Shown here: piece by piece, positions 8,401 to 17,689 of the stretch
Position numbering within the stretch: the stretch's first letter is position 1
Layout: the number at the start of each line of letters is the position of its first letter
From: an uncultured Ruegeria sp.
GTDB lineage: Bacteria; Pseudomonadota; Alphaproteobacteria; Rhodobacterales; Rhodobacteraceae
Reading direction: 5' to 3'
DNA length: 64,000 nt
NCBI RefSeq assembly: GCF_947500045.1
Contig: NZ_CANMQQ010000008.1
Span: 124,001-188,000 of the forward strand
Notes under the pieces: model-generated
Seen by the model: the letters and a program-made list of their open reading frames with translations, nothing else
Told to the model about the DNA's origin: nothing
Database searches by the model: none
Translations under genes and position numbers: made by a program

Positions 8401-10071
8401 TTAATCTGACTTGTAGTCCCCAAATGGCCGCGCCTTGCGGTTGCGATATTTTACGGTCAGCTCAAGCGGCACATCGTTTTCGTCATAGATCCCGACCACC
8501 ACTCCCTTTCCACCGCTAGAGCCGCGCATATTCAGCAACTGTTCCTCGGACCGAGTGGTGCGTTGCGATTGGCGCCGCGTCCAGGTGAACAGGTGCTCAT
8601 ACATTTCGGCAATGACGTCCCCATGCTCAGCGCTTTCGCCTAGATCGGTCAGTTCGTTCGGATCATTTTCGAGGTCGAATAAAAGCGGGCGATAGCCCCC
8701 CTCACAATGGATCAACTTCCATTTCTCATTCGTCACCATGAACATAACTGCATCCCGAACCGAAGCATTCAGCATCTGGGCAATAGGAGAGGCAGAATAA
8801 TCGTACTCACAAATCGCCACATTGCGCGCTGTACTGTCAGCCCGACCATGCAGGATTGGCAGCAATGAATGTCCTTCAAGGATATGCCCGGCAGGTTCCC
8901 CGTCAGCAATCTCCAGAAACGTGGGGGCCAGATCGATGGATTCGACCAGCGCGTCACATGTGGTACCGCGCGTGCTATCTGCTTCGGACGATGGATCGTA
9001 GACGATCAATGGCATCTTGGTCGATGCGTCGTGGAAGAAGGTTTTCTCGCCCATCCAATGATCGCCCAGAAAGTCACCGTGATCCGAGGTTAGCACGATC
9101 ATCGTGTCCTGCATCCGCCCGGTCTGCTCCATCCAGTCAAACAACCGCCCCATCTGGTCATCGGCTTGTTTGATCAGACCCATATAGGCCGGGATGACAG
9201 CCTCGCGCACATCCTGGCGCGAAAATGTCTGGCCAATTTTCGTGTCCATGAACGCCTTAAGCACCGGATGTGCATTCTGCCGCTCGGCCTCAGAGCGAAC
9301 CACAGGCAAAACATGCTCGGGACCATACATCGAGGCATAAGGTTCCGGCACGATATAAGGCCAATGCGGCTTGATATAGCTCAGATGGCAGCACCATGGC
9401 CCATCGTGACTTTCCATGAACTCGATACCACGGGTGGTCAGATAGGGCGTTTCGCTGTCTTCCTCGGCGATATTCGCAGCCTCGGTTGAGTTCTTCAGAA
9501 ACCAACCCGAAAGCACATTGCCGTCTGCGTCCAACCCCGAATTGGCAAAGTCATGCCACGGGTTGTCGCTCTCATAGCCTTTGTCTTTCAGATACTCGTT
9601 GTACTTCTTGGCGCCACCGGGATCATAGAAGCCATCCGGTCCCTCGGGGCGCATCCCGTCGTCCCGTTCAAAAACATCAAAGCCACATTCGGCCACCCGT
9701 GCTCCGATCAGACTATCGGGTTCCAGGCCCAGCCGGGCCATACCTTCGGCGTCAGCCCTCATATGGGTTTTGCCAACCAGCCAGCAATCCATTCCCGCCT
9801 TGCGCAGGTGATCGCCCATGGTCATCTCGCCGACTTTCAGCGGGATACCATTCCACGACGCGCCGTGAGAATGCACATAGCGGCCAGTATAGGTCGACAT
9901 GCGAGAGCTTCCGCAGATCGGCGACTGGATATAGGCGCGGGTAAAGCGCACCCCCATCGAGGCCAGACGATCGATATTCGGCGTATGAAGATGCGGATGT
10001 CCGTAGCAACTGAGGTAATCCCAGCGCAATTGGTCGAACATGATGAAAAGGATGTTCTTGGCTTTGCTCAT
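8401..10071 (-). CDS. Sulfatase / phosphonate monoester hydrolase-like enzyme
   Basis: 556 residues with no signal peptide, so probably cytoplasmic. Alkaline-phosphatase-superfamily metal ligands are seen at FDQLRWD (residues 12-18) and SDHGDFLGDHW (about 330). The formylglycine site is C53-G-S-S-R57, that is CxSxR in place of the usual CxPxR or CxAxR. The following STYTGRYVHSHG and the overall length fit the phosphonate monoester hydrolase/arylsulfatase branch. The substrate (sulfate, phosphonate or phosphate ester) cannot be decided from sequence. It is encoded as a single gene 88 bp upstream of gpmI. Confidence 0.85.
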   Translation of the reverse strand: MSKAKNILFIMFDQLRWDYLSCYGHPHLHTPNIDRLASMGVRFTRAYIQSPICGSSRMSTYTGRYVHSHGASWNGIPLKVGEMTMGDHLRKAGMDCWLVGKTHMRADAEGMARLGLEPDSLIGARVAECGFDVFERDDGMRPEGPDGFYDPGGAKKYNEYLKDKGYESDNPWHDFANSGLDADGNVLSGWFLKNSTEAANIAEEDSETPYLTTRGIEFMESHDGPWCCHLSYIKPHWPYIVPEPYASMYGPEHVLPVVRSEAERQNAHPVLKAFMDTKIGQTFSRQDVREAVIPAYMGLIKQADDQMGRLFDWMEQTGRMQDTMIVLTSDHGDFLGDHWMGEKTFFHDASTKMPLIVYDPSSEADSTRGTTCDALVESIDLAPTFLEIADGEPAGHILEGHSLLPILHGRADSTARNVAICEYDYSASPIAQMLNASVRDAVMFMVTNEKWKLIHCEGGYRPLLFDLENDPNELTDLGESAEHGDVIAEMYEHLFTWTRRQSQRTTRSEEQLLNMRGSSGGKGVVVGIYDENDVPLELTVKYRNRKARPFGDYKSD

Positions 10072-10086
10072 GCCAAGAGGGTTATC

Positions 10087-10317
10087 CTAGCCTTCCATCT
10101 GTTGCAGCATCTTTTTCGCACGCTTGCACTGCAACTGGTCGCGCAGAGGGCTATCCGGGTCGACATCCTTCTGACAGACCACACATTTGTCGGCCCCCGA
10201 AATCGCGTTCAGACCACCGCAGCTGCCCTTGATGGTCTTGCCCATCAGCATCACGCCCAGAGACATCCCAACCATGATGATAAGCAACAGAATGAAGGCC
10301 AGAATAAAGGTGCTCAT
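10087..10317 (-). CDS. nqrM: Na+-NQR maturation protein NqrM
   Basis: 76 residues: one N-terminal membrane helix (about 3-26) followed by a cysteine cluster (CGG at 33-35, CVVC at 45-48, one further Cys near 64). NqrM is needed to assemble the iron centre between NqrD and NqrE. Its position directly after apbE fits this role. Confidence 0.9.
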   Translation of the reverse strand: MSTFILAFILLLIIMVGMSLGVMLMGKTIKGSCGGLNAISGADKCVVCQKDVDPDSPLRDQLQCKRAKKMLQQMEG

Positions 10318-10332
10318 AGCGGTTCCTACCGG

Positions 10333-11358
10333 TCAGTTGGTCCCCAGCGCATCCTTGAACGCGCTGCTTTGTACGGTGATATAGGCTTCTTCCCCGCTTG
10401 TCACATCCCGCGAGATGAAGAACACAGCAAGTTTATGCTCCTCGGCCAGTTCCAGCCCTTTTTCCTGACCCAGTGCCAGCATCGCCGTAGCCCAGGCGTC
10501 CGCCATCATCGCGCTGTCCGCCAATACCGTGACAGAGGTTGTGGTGTGGGTGATTGGGCGCCCGGTGGTCGGGTCAATGATATGCGAGTACCGCACGCCG
10601 TCCTGTTCGAAGAAATTCTTATAGTCACCCGAAGTTGCCATACCCAGATTGACCAGAGGCACGATCAATTGAATTGCCTGCGCGCTAGCCTCGGGTTTTT
10701 CGACACCGATCCGCCAACTTTCACCTTTGTCATTCTCACCCATAGCCACAAGATCGCCACCGATCTCGACCATATAGTTTTCGATCCCAGCTTCGCGCAG
10801 CCGCGCAGCCACTGCATCAATACCATATCCTTTGGCAATGGCCGACAAGTTGATCCCGACCGCTGCATCTGACTTGGCCAGAGTGCCCGCCGCGTCATCA
10901 AGCGTCAGCAACCGCGCCTGACCCACTTGCCCCAACGCTGCAGCGATTTCAGCGTCGGCTGGAATCGGATCCTCGGGTTTGCGCGGGCCAAAGCCCCATA
11001 ATTCAATCAGTGGGCCTAGGGTGACATCAAACGTGCCGCCAGATATTGCGTGAACCTCGTTTGCGGCTTTGATCACGAAGGCAAATTCATCTGAAACCGG
11101 CATCGGATCTGTGCTGTTTGAGGCTGAAAAGGTCGAAACCTCGGAATTCGGATCCCAATTAGACATCTGCGCATTGACCTGCGCCAGCGTCTCTTGAACC
11201 GCTTGGCCAAGCGCAGCCTCATCCAGATCATCGCCAATTGCTGTAATGTTGAAAGTGGTGCCCATTGTCTCGCCAGACAGGCGCAGCACTTCAGGTTCTT
11301 TGTCAAACAGGCAGGCCGAGACAATCAGCAGTGAAGCCAGTGCAATCAGTGGGCGCAT
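10333..11358 (-). CDS. apbE: FAD:protein FMN transferase ApbE (lipoprotein)
   Basis: 341 residues from the ATG at 11358, which has an AGGAGA site 7 bp upstream. A lipoprotein signal ends at Cys16 in LIVSAC. The enzyme attaches FMN covalently to threonines in NqrB and NqrC in the periplasm. Family features are the N-terminal MGTTFNITA strand, DVTLGPLIELWGFG, and the flavin/metal region YSHIIDPTTGRPI near the C-terminus. Both predicted target threonines are present in this window (NqrB Thr229, NqrC Thr240). The next gene in the set, nqrM, follows at 15 bp. Confidence 0.94.
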   Translation of the reverse strand: MRPLIALASLLIVSACLFDKEPEVLRLSGETMGTTFNITAIGDDLDEAALGQAVQETLAQVNAQMSNWDPNSEVSTFSASNSTDPMPVSDEFAFVIKAANEVHAISGGTFDVTLGPLIELWGFGPRKPEDPIPADAEIAAALGQVGQARLLTLDDAAGTLAKSDAAVGINLSAIAKGYGIDAVAARLREAGIENYMVEIGGDLVAMGENDKGESWRIGVEKPEASAQAIQLIVPLVNLGMATSGDYKNFFEQDGVRYSHIIDPTTGRPITHTTTSVTVLADSAMMADAWATAMLALGQEKGLELAEEHKLAVFFISRDVTSGEEAYITVQSSAFKDALGTN

Positions 11359-11425
11359 GGGGCAATCTCCTGAGCGTATTATTGCCCGGCATATGCCAGC
11401 GGCCCTGTTCAGAGTCAAACTGGCC

Positions 11426-11617
11426 TCAGACCTTGAGCGGTAAAAACGCCAGTGCAAAAAGCCCTGCAGCAGCGGGGATACCAAAGAGCCATGCACGTTT
11501 TTGCCACCCTTGTGGTTGCTGTTTCCATGCCATGCGAAAATTGTGACCGCAAACGACGACGGCAAAGAAAATGAAGGCGGCAATAGGCGGGGTCAGATAC
11601 AGGTTGCCCACAAGCAT
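11426..11617 (-). CDS. Small two-helix membrane protein
   Basis: 63 residues with two hydrophobic segments (about 8-25 and 41-60) separated by a basic loop. A strong AAGGAG site precedes the ATG by 4 bp, which is the main reason to accept it. It sits 67 bp upstream of apbE in the same direction, so a role linked to Na+-NQR assembly is possible but not shown. No family recognised. Confidence 0.6.
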   Translation of the reverse strand: MLVGNLYLTPPIAAFIFFAVVVCGHNFRMAWKQQPQGWQKRAWLFGIPAAAGLFALAFLPLKV

Positions 11618-11734
11618 GGAACTCCTTGTAAAGTGGCCAAGTTATGCCGGTTTTCGAAATTGCACCCTATACAGGGCCGGTCCCTGCGGTAAGGTGGAAA
11701 ATAAGGACAATACCGGTGAAACAGGAGACCGCCC

Positions 11735-12259
11735 ATGGCCCCAAGCTCTTACCAGCCCCCGACCCGCGGCGACAAGGCCGCAACAGCAACCCGCAGCCAA
11801 TCTGTTGAAACCAACCTGTCACACACCCAGTCAACGGTTGCCAAACTGCTGGAAGGCAAAGGGGATGCCGTTTTTTCGGTGCGGCCCAATGATACGATTC
11901 ATTCGGTTGTGGATATCCTGCGGGAAAAACGCATTGGTGCCGTGGTTGTGACGGATCAGAATGGAACACTACAAGGCATTCTGTCCGAGCGTGACATCGT
12001 GCGCCGTATGGCGGAAACACCGGGTCAGACCTTGCCGCAATCCGTAGCTGACCTGATGACAACCCAGGTTAAGACCTGCAGCCCCGATGACTATTTGAAC
12101 GACGTGCTGAAAACCATGACCGAAGGTCGGTTCCGCCACATGCCTGTGCTGAGTGATGGCAACTTACAAGGCGTTATCACCATTGGGGATGTCGTACATT
12201 TCCGGTTGAAAGAACTGGAATATGAAGCCCTGAGAATGAAGCAGATGATCGTCGGATAG
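11735..12259 (+). CDS. CBS-domain protein
   Basis: 174 residues: a low-complexity N-terminus, then two CBS motifs (about 48-100 and 108-160), a pair that binds adenine nucleotides as a sensor module. No catalytic domain is attached. The AGGAG site 7 bp before the ATG supports this start; the region before TVAKLLEGKG (residue 34) is poorly conserved from memory. It converges on the phosphoesterase gene with only 4 bp between stops. Confidence 0.85.
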   Translation: MAPSSYQPPTRGDKAATATRSQSVETNLSHTQSTVAKLLEGKGDAVFSVRPNDTIHSVVDILREKRIGAVVVTDQNGTLQGILSERDIVRRMAETPGQTLPQSVADLMTTQVKTCSPDDYLNDVLKTMTEGRFRHMPVLSDGNLQGVITIGDVVHFRLKELEYEALRMKQMIVG

Positions 12260-12263
12260 AGGC

Positions 12264-13043
12264 TTACGCCGAAATCCGCCCGATTCCAGTGCAGGTGGTT
12301 GAAATAAATCGAACCGAGCCAGGTGAAATTTCGGCAGCTGTAAGCTGATCGGTAACAAATGCACCTGTATCTACGGAAATTACACTGCGCTCAACGCGCG
12401 GCTGGTCGACGATCGTGTGGCCGTGAACCACCCATTGCTCGTCTTTCCGCTGTTTTTTCCGGAATTGCGGGTGACCCCATAGGCAAGTACGTTCGTGCTG
12501 CCTGTCAATCGCTTGCGAAGGATCAAGCGCGGCGTGAACAACCGTCACATTGCCACTCGTCCAAGTTAGCGGCAGATCAGACAGCCATTCCAACAGAGGT
12601 TCACCCATAGACTTGCGGAGTTCTGTGGCCACGGCTTCTGGTTCGGACAGATCGATATCAGCGAGGCCGAACGACGCCAGCGTCTGAGCTCCGCCATTGT
12701 GCAGCCAAACACGCTCAAATTTTTTTGGATCGTCAAGAAACCCAAGCAGCATATCCTCATGATTGCCTTTAAGGCAGGTCGTTCGGCGATCCGTGTTGTT
12801 GTCCAGATGACGTAGCTGGCGCAACACCTGTGCGCTGCACTCCCCTCGGTCAATGTAATCGCCCACAAATACCAATGTGCAATCATCTTCCAATTCAGGA
12901 AGCAATCTCTGCAACAGGTCCAGCCTACCGTGAATATCCCCAATCGCATAGAATTTTTCCGCTGGCGCAAGTGCAGACAGACCCACCGCCTGATCAGACG
13001 GGGCCTTGGGGGCGACAAGCCTTTTGATCCATCCGGTTAACAT
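12264..13043 (-). CDS. Metallophosphoesterase, serine/threonine phosphatase-like
   Basis: 259 residues with the three PPP-family metal motifs: GDIHGR (35-40), GDYIDRG (61-67) and GNHED (about 92). VVHGH occurs in the C-terminal half. Such enzymes are bacterial PrpA/ApaH-like phosphatases acting on phosphoproteins or dinucleotide polyphosphates. It lies downstream of nqrF but beyond the nqr terminator, so it is probably a separate unit. Confidence 0.88.
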   Translation of the reverse strand: MLTGWIKRLVAPKAPSDQAVGLSALAPAEKFYAIGDIHGRLDLLQRLLPELEDDCTLVFVGDYIDRGECSAQVLRQLRHLDNNTDRRTTCLKGNHEDMLLGFLDDPKKFERVWLHNGGAQTLASFGLADIDLSEPEAVATELRKSMGEPLLEWLSDLPLTWTSGNVTVVHAALDPSQAIDRQHERTCLWGHPQFRKKQRKDEQWVVHGHTIVDQPRVERSVISVDTGAFVTDQLTAAEISPGSVRFISTTCTGIGRISA

Positions 13044-13137
13044 TTGTCCTGCCGCCTACAGAGGCACAATCGGCGTGGCATTTGTTCGAAAACAGGGGAA
13101 CCAATACCGGTTGCCAGACCAGCTCTCAGCCGAAAAA

Positions 13138-13164
13138 GATCGGCTTCAAAGACTGGAGCCGATC
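13138..13164 (-). terminator. Terminator of the nqr operon
   Basis: On the minus strand an 8-bp perfect stem GATCGGCT/AGCCGATC with an 11-nt loop is followed directly by five T residues. It lies 9 bp past the nqrF stop codon: a standard Rho-independent terminator. Confidence 0.8.
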
Positions 13165-13172
13165 AAACTTAC

Positions 13173-14396
13173 TTATCCGCCGAAATCGTCGAGCATGATG
13201 TCTTCGCGATCCACACCCATATCCAGCAGCATGTTTATGACCGACTGGTTCATGATTGGCGGGCCACACATGTAGTATTCGCAATCCTCGGGCGCCGGAT
13301 GGTTCTTGAGGTACTCTTCGAACAGCACGTTATGGATGAAGCCGGTATAACCTTTCCAGTCATCCTCTGGCTGCGCATCCGATAGCGCCACGTGCCAGTC
13401 GAAATTGTCGAATTCTTCTGCCAGCGTGTCGAAGTCTTCGACGAAGAACATCTCTTTCTTCGATCGCGCGCCGTACCAGAAGCTGATCTTTCGATTCCGG
13501 TTCTCAAGGCGTTTGAGCTGATCGAAGATGTGACTGCGCATCGGGGCCATACCCGCACCACCGCCGATAAAGACCATCTCTTTTTCGGTCTCGCGGGCAA
13601 AGAACTCACCAAACGGACCCGAGATCGTGACCTTGTCGCCCGGTTTCAAATTGAAGATGTACGAAGACATCTGACCCGGCGGGATGCCTTCCGATCCCGG
13701 AGGCGGCGAGGCCACGCGGACGTTCAGCATGATCATGCCCTTTTCATCCGGGTAGTTGGCCATCGAATAGGCGCGTTCAATCGGTTCCGCGACAGTAGAC
13801 TTGTACTGCCACAGATTGAAGCGATCCCAATCCTCGCGATATTCGTCTTCCACATCAAAATCGGTATAGGAGAGTTGGTGCACGGGTGCTTCGATCTGGA
13901 TGTACCCGCCAGCGCGGAAATTCACATCCTCACCTTCTGGCAGGTCCAGCGTCAGCGCTTTAATGAAGGTCGCTACGTTCTCATTTGAACGAACAGTACA
14001 TTCCCACTTTTTAACACCGAATACCTCTTCGGGGACTTCGATGTTCATGTCCTGCTTGACCGCAACCTGACACGATAGACGGTCACCACAGGCGGCCTCG
14101 CGTTTGGTTATGTGGCTTTCTTCGGTCGGCAGGATTGACCCTCCGCCGGAATGCACGCGCACCCGGCATTGCGCGCAGGTGCCACCGCCGCCGCACGCCG
14201 AGGGAACAAACAGCTTTTCGGCCGCCAGAGTTTGCAGAAGCTTGCCACCCGCAGGTACGGCAATGGTTTTTTCACCATTAATGGTGATGTTGACGTTGCC
14301 GGTCGATACCAACTTGGAACGGGCCGCCATAATGATGGCCACCAACGCCAGAACAATCAGGGTAAAAAGGACAACGCCAAGGCTAAAGGTTTCCAT
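13173..14396 (-). CDS. nqrF: Na+-NQR subunit F (NADH dehydrogenase, 2Fe-2S and FAD)
   Basis: 407 residues. One N-terminal membrane helix (4-25), then a 2Fe-2S ferredoxin domain with ligands Cys68, Cys74, Cys77 and Cys109, then the FAD domain (RAYSMANYP) and the NADH domain ([15 protein letters not shown] near the end). It is the NADH entry point of the sodium-pumping quinone reductase. It is the last gene of nqrABCDEF, before the terminator. Confidence 0.97.
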   Translation of the reverse strand: METFSLGVVLFTLIVLALVAIIMAARSKLVSTGNVNITINGEKTIAVPAGGKLLQTLAAEKLFVPSACGGGGTCAQCRVRVHSGGGSILPTEESHITKREAACGDRLSCQVAVKQDMNIEVPEEVFGVKKWECTVRSNENVATFIKALTLDLPEGEDVNFRAGGYIQIEAPVHQLSYTDFDVEDEYREDWDRFNLWQYKSTVAEPIERAYSMANYPDEKGMIMLNVRVASPPPGSEGIPPGQMSSYIFNLKPGDKVTISGPFGEFFARETEKEMVFIGGGAGMAPMRSHIFDQLKRLENRNRKISFWYGARSKKEMFFVEDFDTLAEEFDNFDWHVALSDAQPEDDWKGYTGFIHNVLFEEYLKNHPAPEDCEYYMCGPPIMNQSVINMLLDMGVDREDIMLDDFGG

Positions 14397-14406
14397 TGCG
14401 CCCTCC

Positions 14407-15015
14407 CTACAGCTTCACGCCCGAGAAGGACATGAAGGCCATAGCCATCAGTCCCGCGGTGATGAAGGTGATACCAAGCCCCTGCAGGCCGTCAGGAATG
14501 TCCGAGTATTTCAGCTTTTCGCGCACGCCTGCCATCGCAGTAATTGCCAGCGCCCAACCGAAGCCTGACGAGACGCCATAGGTGGCCGCCTCGGCAAAGT
14601 TATAGTCGCGTTCCACCATGAACAGAGACCCACCCAGAATGGCGCAATTCACTGTAATCAGCGGCAGGAAAATACCCAGTGCGTTGTAAAGCGGCGGGAA
14701 ATACTTATCGAGCACCATTTCGAGGATTTGAACCATCGCCGCAATCACGCCGATATACGAGATCAGGCCAAGGAAGGTCAGGTCCACATCCGGAAAACCT
14801 GCCCAAGCCAGCGCACCCGGTTTCAGCAGATAGCTGAGCAGCAGGTTGTTCGTGGGAACGGTGATCGCCTGCACGACCATGACCGATATACCCAGACCCA
14901 ACGCTGTTGAAATCTTCTTAGACACGGCGATGAAGGTACACATCCCCAGAAAGAAGCTGAGCGCCAGGTTTTCGACAAAGATGGCCTTTACGGCCAGAGA
15001 GATAAGCCCTTCCAT
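14407..15015 (-). CDS. nqrE: Na+-NQR subunit E
   Basis: 202 residues and six hydrophobic segments. NqrE pairs with NqrD in an inverted-repeat membrane dimer that holds an iron centre between conserved cysteines; a Cys lies in each half ([12 protein letters not shown] near 26 and [10 protein letters not shown] near 120). Its ATG abuts the nqrD stop. Confidence 0.96.
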   Translation of the reverse strand: MEGLISLAVKAIFVENLALSFFLGMCTFIAVSKKISTALGLGISVMVVQAITVPTNNLLLSYLLKPGALAWAGFPDVDLTFLGLISYIGVIAAMVQILEMVLDKYFPPLYNALGIFLPLITVNCAILGGSLFMVERDYNFAEAATYGVSSGFGWALAITAMAGVREKLKYSDIPDGLQGLGITFITAGLMAMAFMSFSGVKL

Positions 15016-15668
15016 CAGTGCGCCTCTACCTGCTGGATTTTGTATTCACGTTCTTCGACCTGGTTTGGTTTCCACGTACGGAAGGCCCAGATCAGCAGAC
15101 CAATCACGAAGAAGGCCGAGGGCGGCAGCAACAGCAAGCCATTTGGCACATACCAGCCGCCATTGTTCACCGTCTGCAGGATGGTCACACCGAACAGGCT
15201 GCCCGAGCCAAACAGCTCGCGGATGAAGCCGACCAGCATCAGGATCAGTCCATAGCCCAGACCGTTGCCCACGCCGTCAATGAACGAAGCCATCGGCGGG
15301 TTCTTCATCGCGAACGCCTCGGCACGGCCCATGACGATACAGTTGGTGATGATCAGACCAACGAAAACCGACAGTGTTTTCGAAATTTGGAAAGCGTAGG
15401 CTTTGAGAATCTGATCCACCAAGATCACCAGCGAGGCGATGATCACCATCTGCACGATGATCCGGATCGAACCCGGGATCTGGTTGCGCAGCATCGAGAT
15501 GAACATCGATGCGAAACCTGTCACGAAGGTCACCGCCAGCGCCATAACAAAGGCGACCTGAAGTGATGACGTAACGGCCAGAGCGGAACAAATGCCCAGC
15601 ACCTGCAAAGTGATCGGGTTGTTGTCGACCAGCGGATCGACCAGCAGCTCTTTCATGGTCTGGGACAT
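15015..15668 (-). CDS. nqrD: Na+-NQR subunit D
   Basis: 217 residues, six hydrophobic segments, homologous in layout to NqrE. Candidate iron-ligand cysteines sit in LGICSALAV (about 28) and [13 protein letters not shown] (about 112). The overlap with nqrC (15668) and nqrE (15015) by a base shows tight coupling. Confidence 0.96.
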   Translation of the reverse strand: MSQTMKELLVDPLVDNNPITLQVLGICSALAVTSSLQVAFVMALAVTFVTGFASMFISMLRNQIPGSIRIIVQMVIIASLVILVDQILKAYAFQISKTLSVFVGLIITNCIVMGRAEAFAMKNPPMASFIDGVGNGLGYGLILMLVGFIRELFGSGSLFGVTILQTVNNGGWYVPNGLLLLPPSAFFVIGLLIWAFRTWKPNQVEEREYKIQQVEAH

Positions 15669-16483
15669 CAGAACTCTCCTGCTTGCAGTTTGGCCAGGAA
15701 GGGGCCAAAGCCCGCATCGCCCATCCAGAATTTCACCAGATTATCTACACCAACCGAGGTCAGCGTGGCACCCGCCAGCGCATCGACATAAAAATCGGCA
15801 CCGGCAGCTGGTTGAGTTTTGGCAACCGTGATTTGCAGATCGCCCGCATCGTCACGCAGTTTCTTGCCGTTCCACAGCGCTTTCCAGCGTGGGTTGTCCA
15901 CCTCGGCGCCAAGACCCGGAGTCTCGCCATGCTGATAGAATTGCAGGCCATAAATATCGTTGCCGTTGTTCTCCAAAGCGATAAAGCCATAAAGCGTAGA
16001 CCATAGGCCATAACCGTGCAGCGGCAGGATCACCTTGTCCAAAGCTCCAGCATCGTCGCGCAGCAAGTAGATCACGCGATACTTAGCCTTGCGCCCGATC
16101 CCGGCAGGGTCATCATCCAAAGCAACGCTCAGTTCCGGATCACTTGCCGCTGCGATATCATCAAAACTGGCCGGGTCGAACTGATCGTCGACGAATTCGC
16201 CAGTGGCAAGGTCCAGTACATGCGGCTCAAACGCCGCGAAGGCTTCGGTCACATTGATGCCGGGCTCATAAACACCCGCCACCTGAAGAACATTCACCTG
16301 CTTGTCTTTTAGCTTGTTCGCTTCCTGCACGGGGCGCAGGCTGACAGCTGCAGCCGAGACGACCATCGATGCAACCAAGCAAACGGCGACCGCGACAAAG
16401 ATCGTCTTGCCAACTGAATCTGGCGATGCCGCCAAAAACTTGGCAATCGCGCCCTTTGGTTCTGAGGATTGCGGATCAGACAT
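15668..16483 (-). CDS. nqrC: Na+-NQR subunit C (covalent FMN)
   Basis: 271 residues: one N-terminal helix (about 27-48) and a periplasmic FMN-binding domain. The ApbE target sequence DALAGAT places the flavinylated threonine at residue 240. NqrC passes electrons from the NqrD/E iron centre to the NqrB FMN. It overlaps the 3' end of nqrB. Confidence 0.96.
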   Translation of the reverse strand: MSDPQSSEPKGAIAKFLAASPDSVGKTIFVAVAVCLVASMVVSAAAVSLRPVQEANKLKDKQVNVLQVAGVYEPGINVTEAFAAFEPHVLDLATGEFVDDQFDPASFDDIAAASDPELSVALDDDPAGIGRKAKYRVIYLLRDDAGALDKVILPLHGYGLWSTLYGFIALENNGNDIYGLQFYQHGETPGLGAEVDNPRWKALWNGKKLRDDAGDLQITVAKTQPAAGADFYVDALAGATLTSVGVDNLVKFWMGDAGFGPFLAKLQAGEF

Positions 16484-17684
16484 GGCGACGCGCCCTCCGT
16501 TTGATGTTTGCCTGAACGACGAAATAGTCGATCAGCGGTGCAAAGACGTTACCGAACAGGATTGCCAGCATCATGCCTTCGGGGAAAGCCGGGTTCACCA
16601 CACGGATCAACACAACCATGACACCGATCAGCGCACCATAGACATAGCGGCCCAGATTGGTGTGACTGGCCGAAACCGGTTCTGTCACCATGAAGGCAAG
16701 ACCGAACGCATACCCGCCCAGAACGATGTGCCAGTACCAGGGCATGGCAAACATTGGGTTGGTGTCCGATCCGATCACATTTAGCAGCAGGGTAAAGCCG
16801 ATGGTTCCCGCCAGACATCCCACAATCAAGCGGTAGTTCGCGATCTTGGTCAATAGTAGGAAGGCTAGACCGATCATACAGGCCAAAGTCGATGTCTCAC
16901 CGAAACTGCCCTGAATAGTGCCATAAAACGCGCTGGACCAAGTGATACCTTCCGCAGCCAGGGCCTGAACCCCTTCTGCAGCGGACACAGCCAGAGCGGT
17001 CGCGCCCGAGAATCCGTCAACCGGTGTCCAAACTGCATCGCCCGACATTTGCGCCGGATAGGCGAAATACAGGAATGCACGACCAACCAGCGCGGGGTTG
17101 AGGAAGTTTTTTCCGGTGCCGCCAAAGACTTCCTTACCAATTACAACACCAAAGATGATGCCCAAAGCCACCTGCCATAGCGGTGTAGTCGCCGGCATGA
17201 TTAGCGTGTAAAGCATTGAGGTAACGAGGAAACCTTCGTTTACCTCATGACCTCTCACTGTCGCGAAGATGACCTCAAAGATCCCGCCTGCAACCAGCGT
17301 CACAACATAGATCGGCAGGAAATAGAGCAGTCCGTGCGTGACATTGGCAAATATGCTGGACGGGTCCAGAGAAATGCCGAACATCTGCAGCAAGGCGATC
17401 CGCCAGCCTGTAGCAGCATCCGGACCCAGCGATGCAATGGCCGAATTCGCCTGATAGCCGGTGTTCCACATCCCCCATAGGATACAGGGGATTGTGGCGA
17501 TCACGACATAGGTCATGATCCGCTTCATATCCACGTAAGAACGCGCATGCGGTGCGACGGAGGTTACGGTTTTCGGAGTGTAGATGAAGCTTTCCACCAT
17601 CTCGTAGATGGGGAAATACTTCTCGTACTTGCCGCCCTTGGTAAAGTTCGGCTCGATCCGGTCAAAGAAGCTGCGCAAACCCAT
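16476..17684 (-). CDS. nqrB: Na+-NQR subunit B (covalent FMN, Na+ channel)
   Basis: 402 residues with about ten membrane helices. The ApbE target DGFSGAT puts the covalent FMN on Thr229. NqrB binds riboflavin and quinone and carries the sodium path. It starts 5 bp after nqrA and overlaps nqrC by 8 bp. Confidence 0.97.
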   Translation of the reverse strand: MGLRSFFDRIEPNFTKGGKYEKYFPIYEMVESFIYTPKTVTSVAPHARSYVDMKRIMTYVVIATIPCILWGMWNTGYQANSAIASLGPDAATGWRIALLQMFGISLDPSSIFANVTHGLLYFLPIYVVTLVAGGIFEVIFATVRGHEVNEGFLVTSMLYTLIMPATTPLWQVALGIIFGVVIGKEVFGGTGKNFLNPALVGRAFLYFAYPAQMSGDAVWTPVDGFSGATALAVSAAEGVQALAAEGITWSSAFYGTIQGSFGETSTLACMIGLAFLLLTKIANYRLIVGCLAGTIGFTLLLNVIGSDTNPMFAMPWYWHIVLGGYAFGLAFMVTEPVSASHTNLGRYVYGALIGVMVVLIRVVNPAFPEGMMLAILFGNVFAPLIDYFVVQANIKRRARRHV

Positions 17685-17689
17685 GTGGA

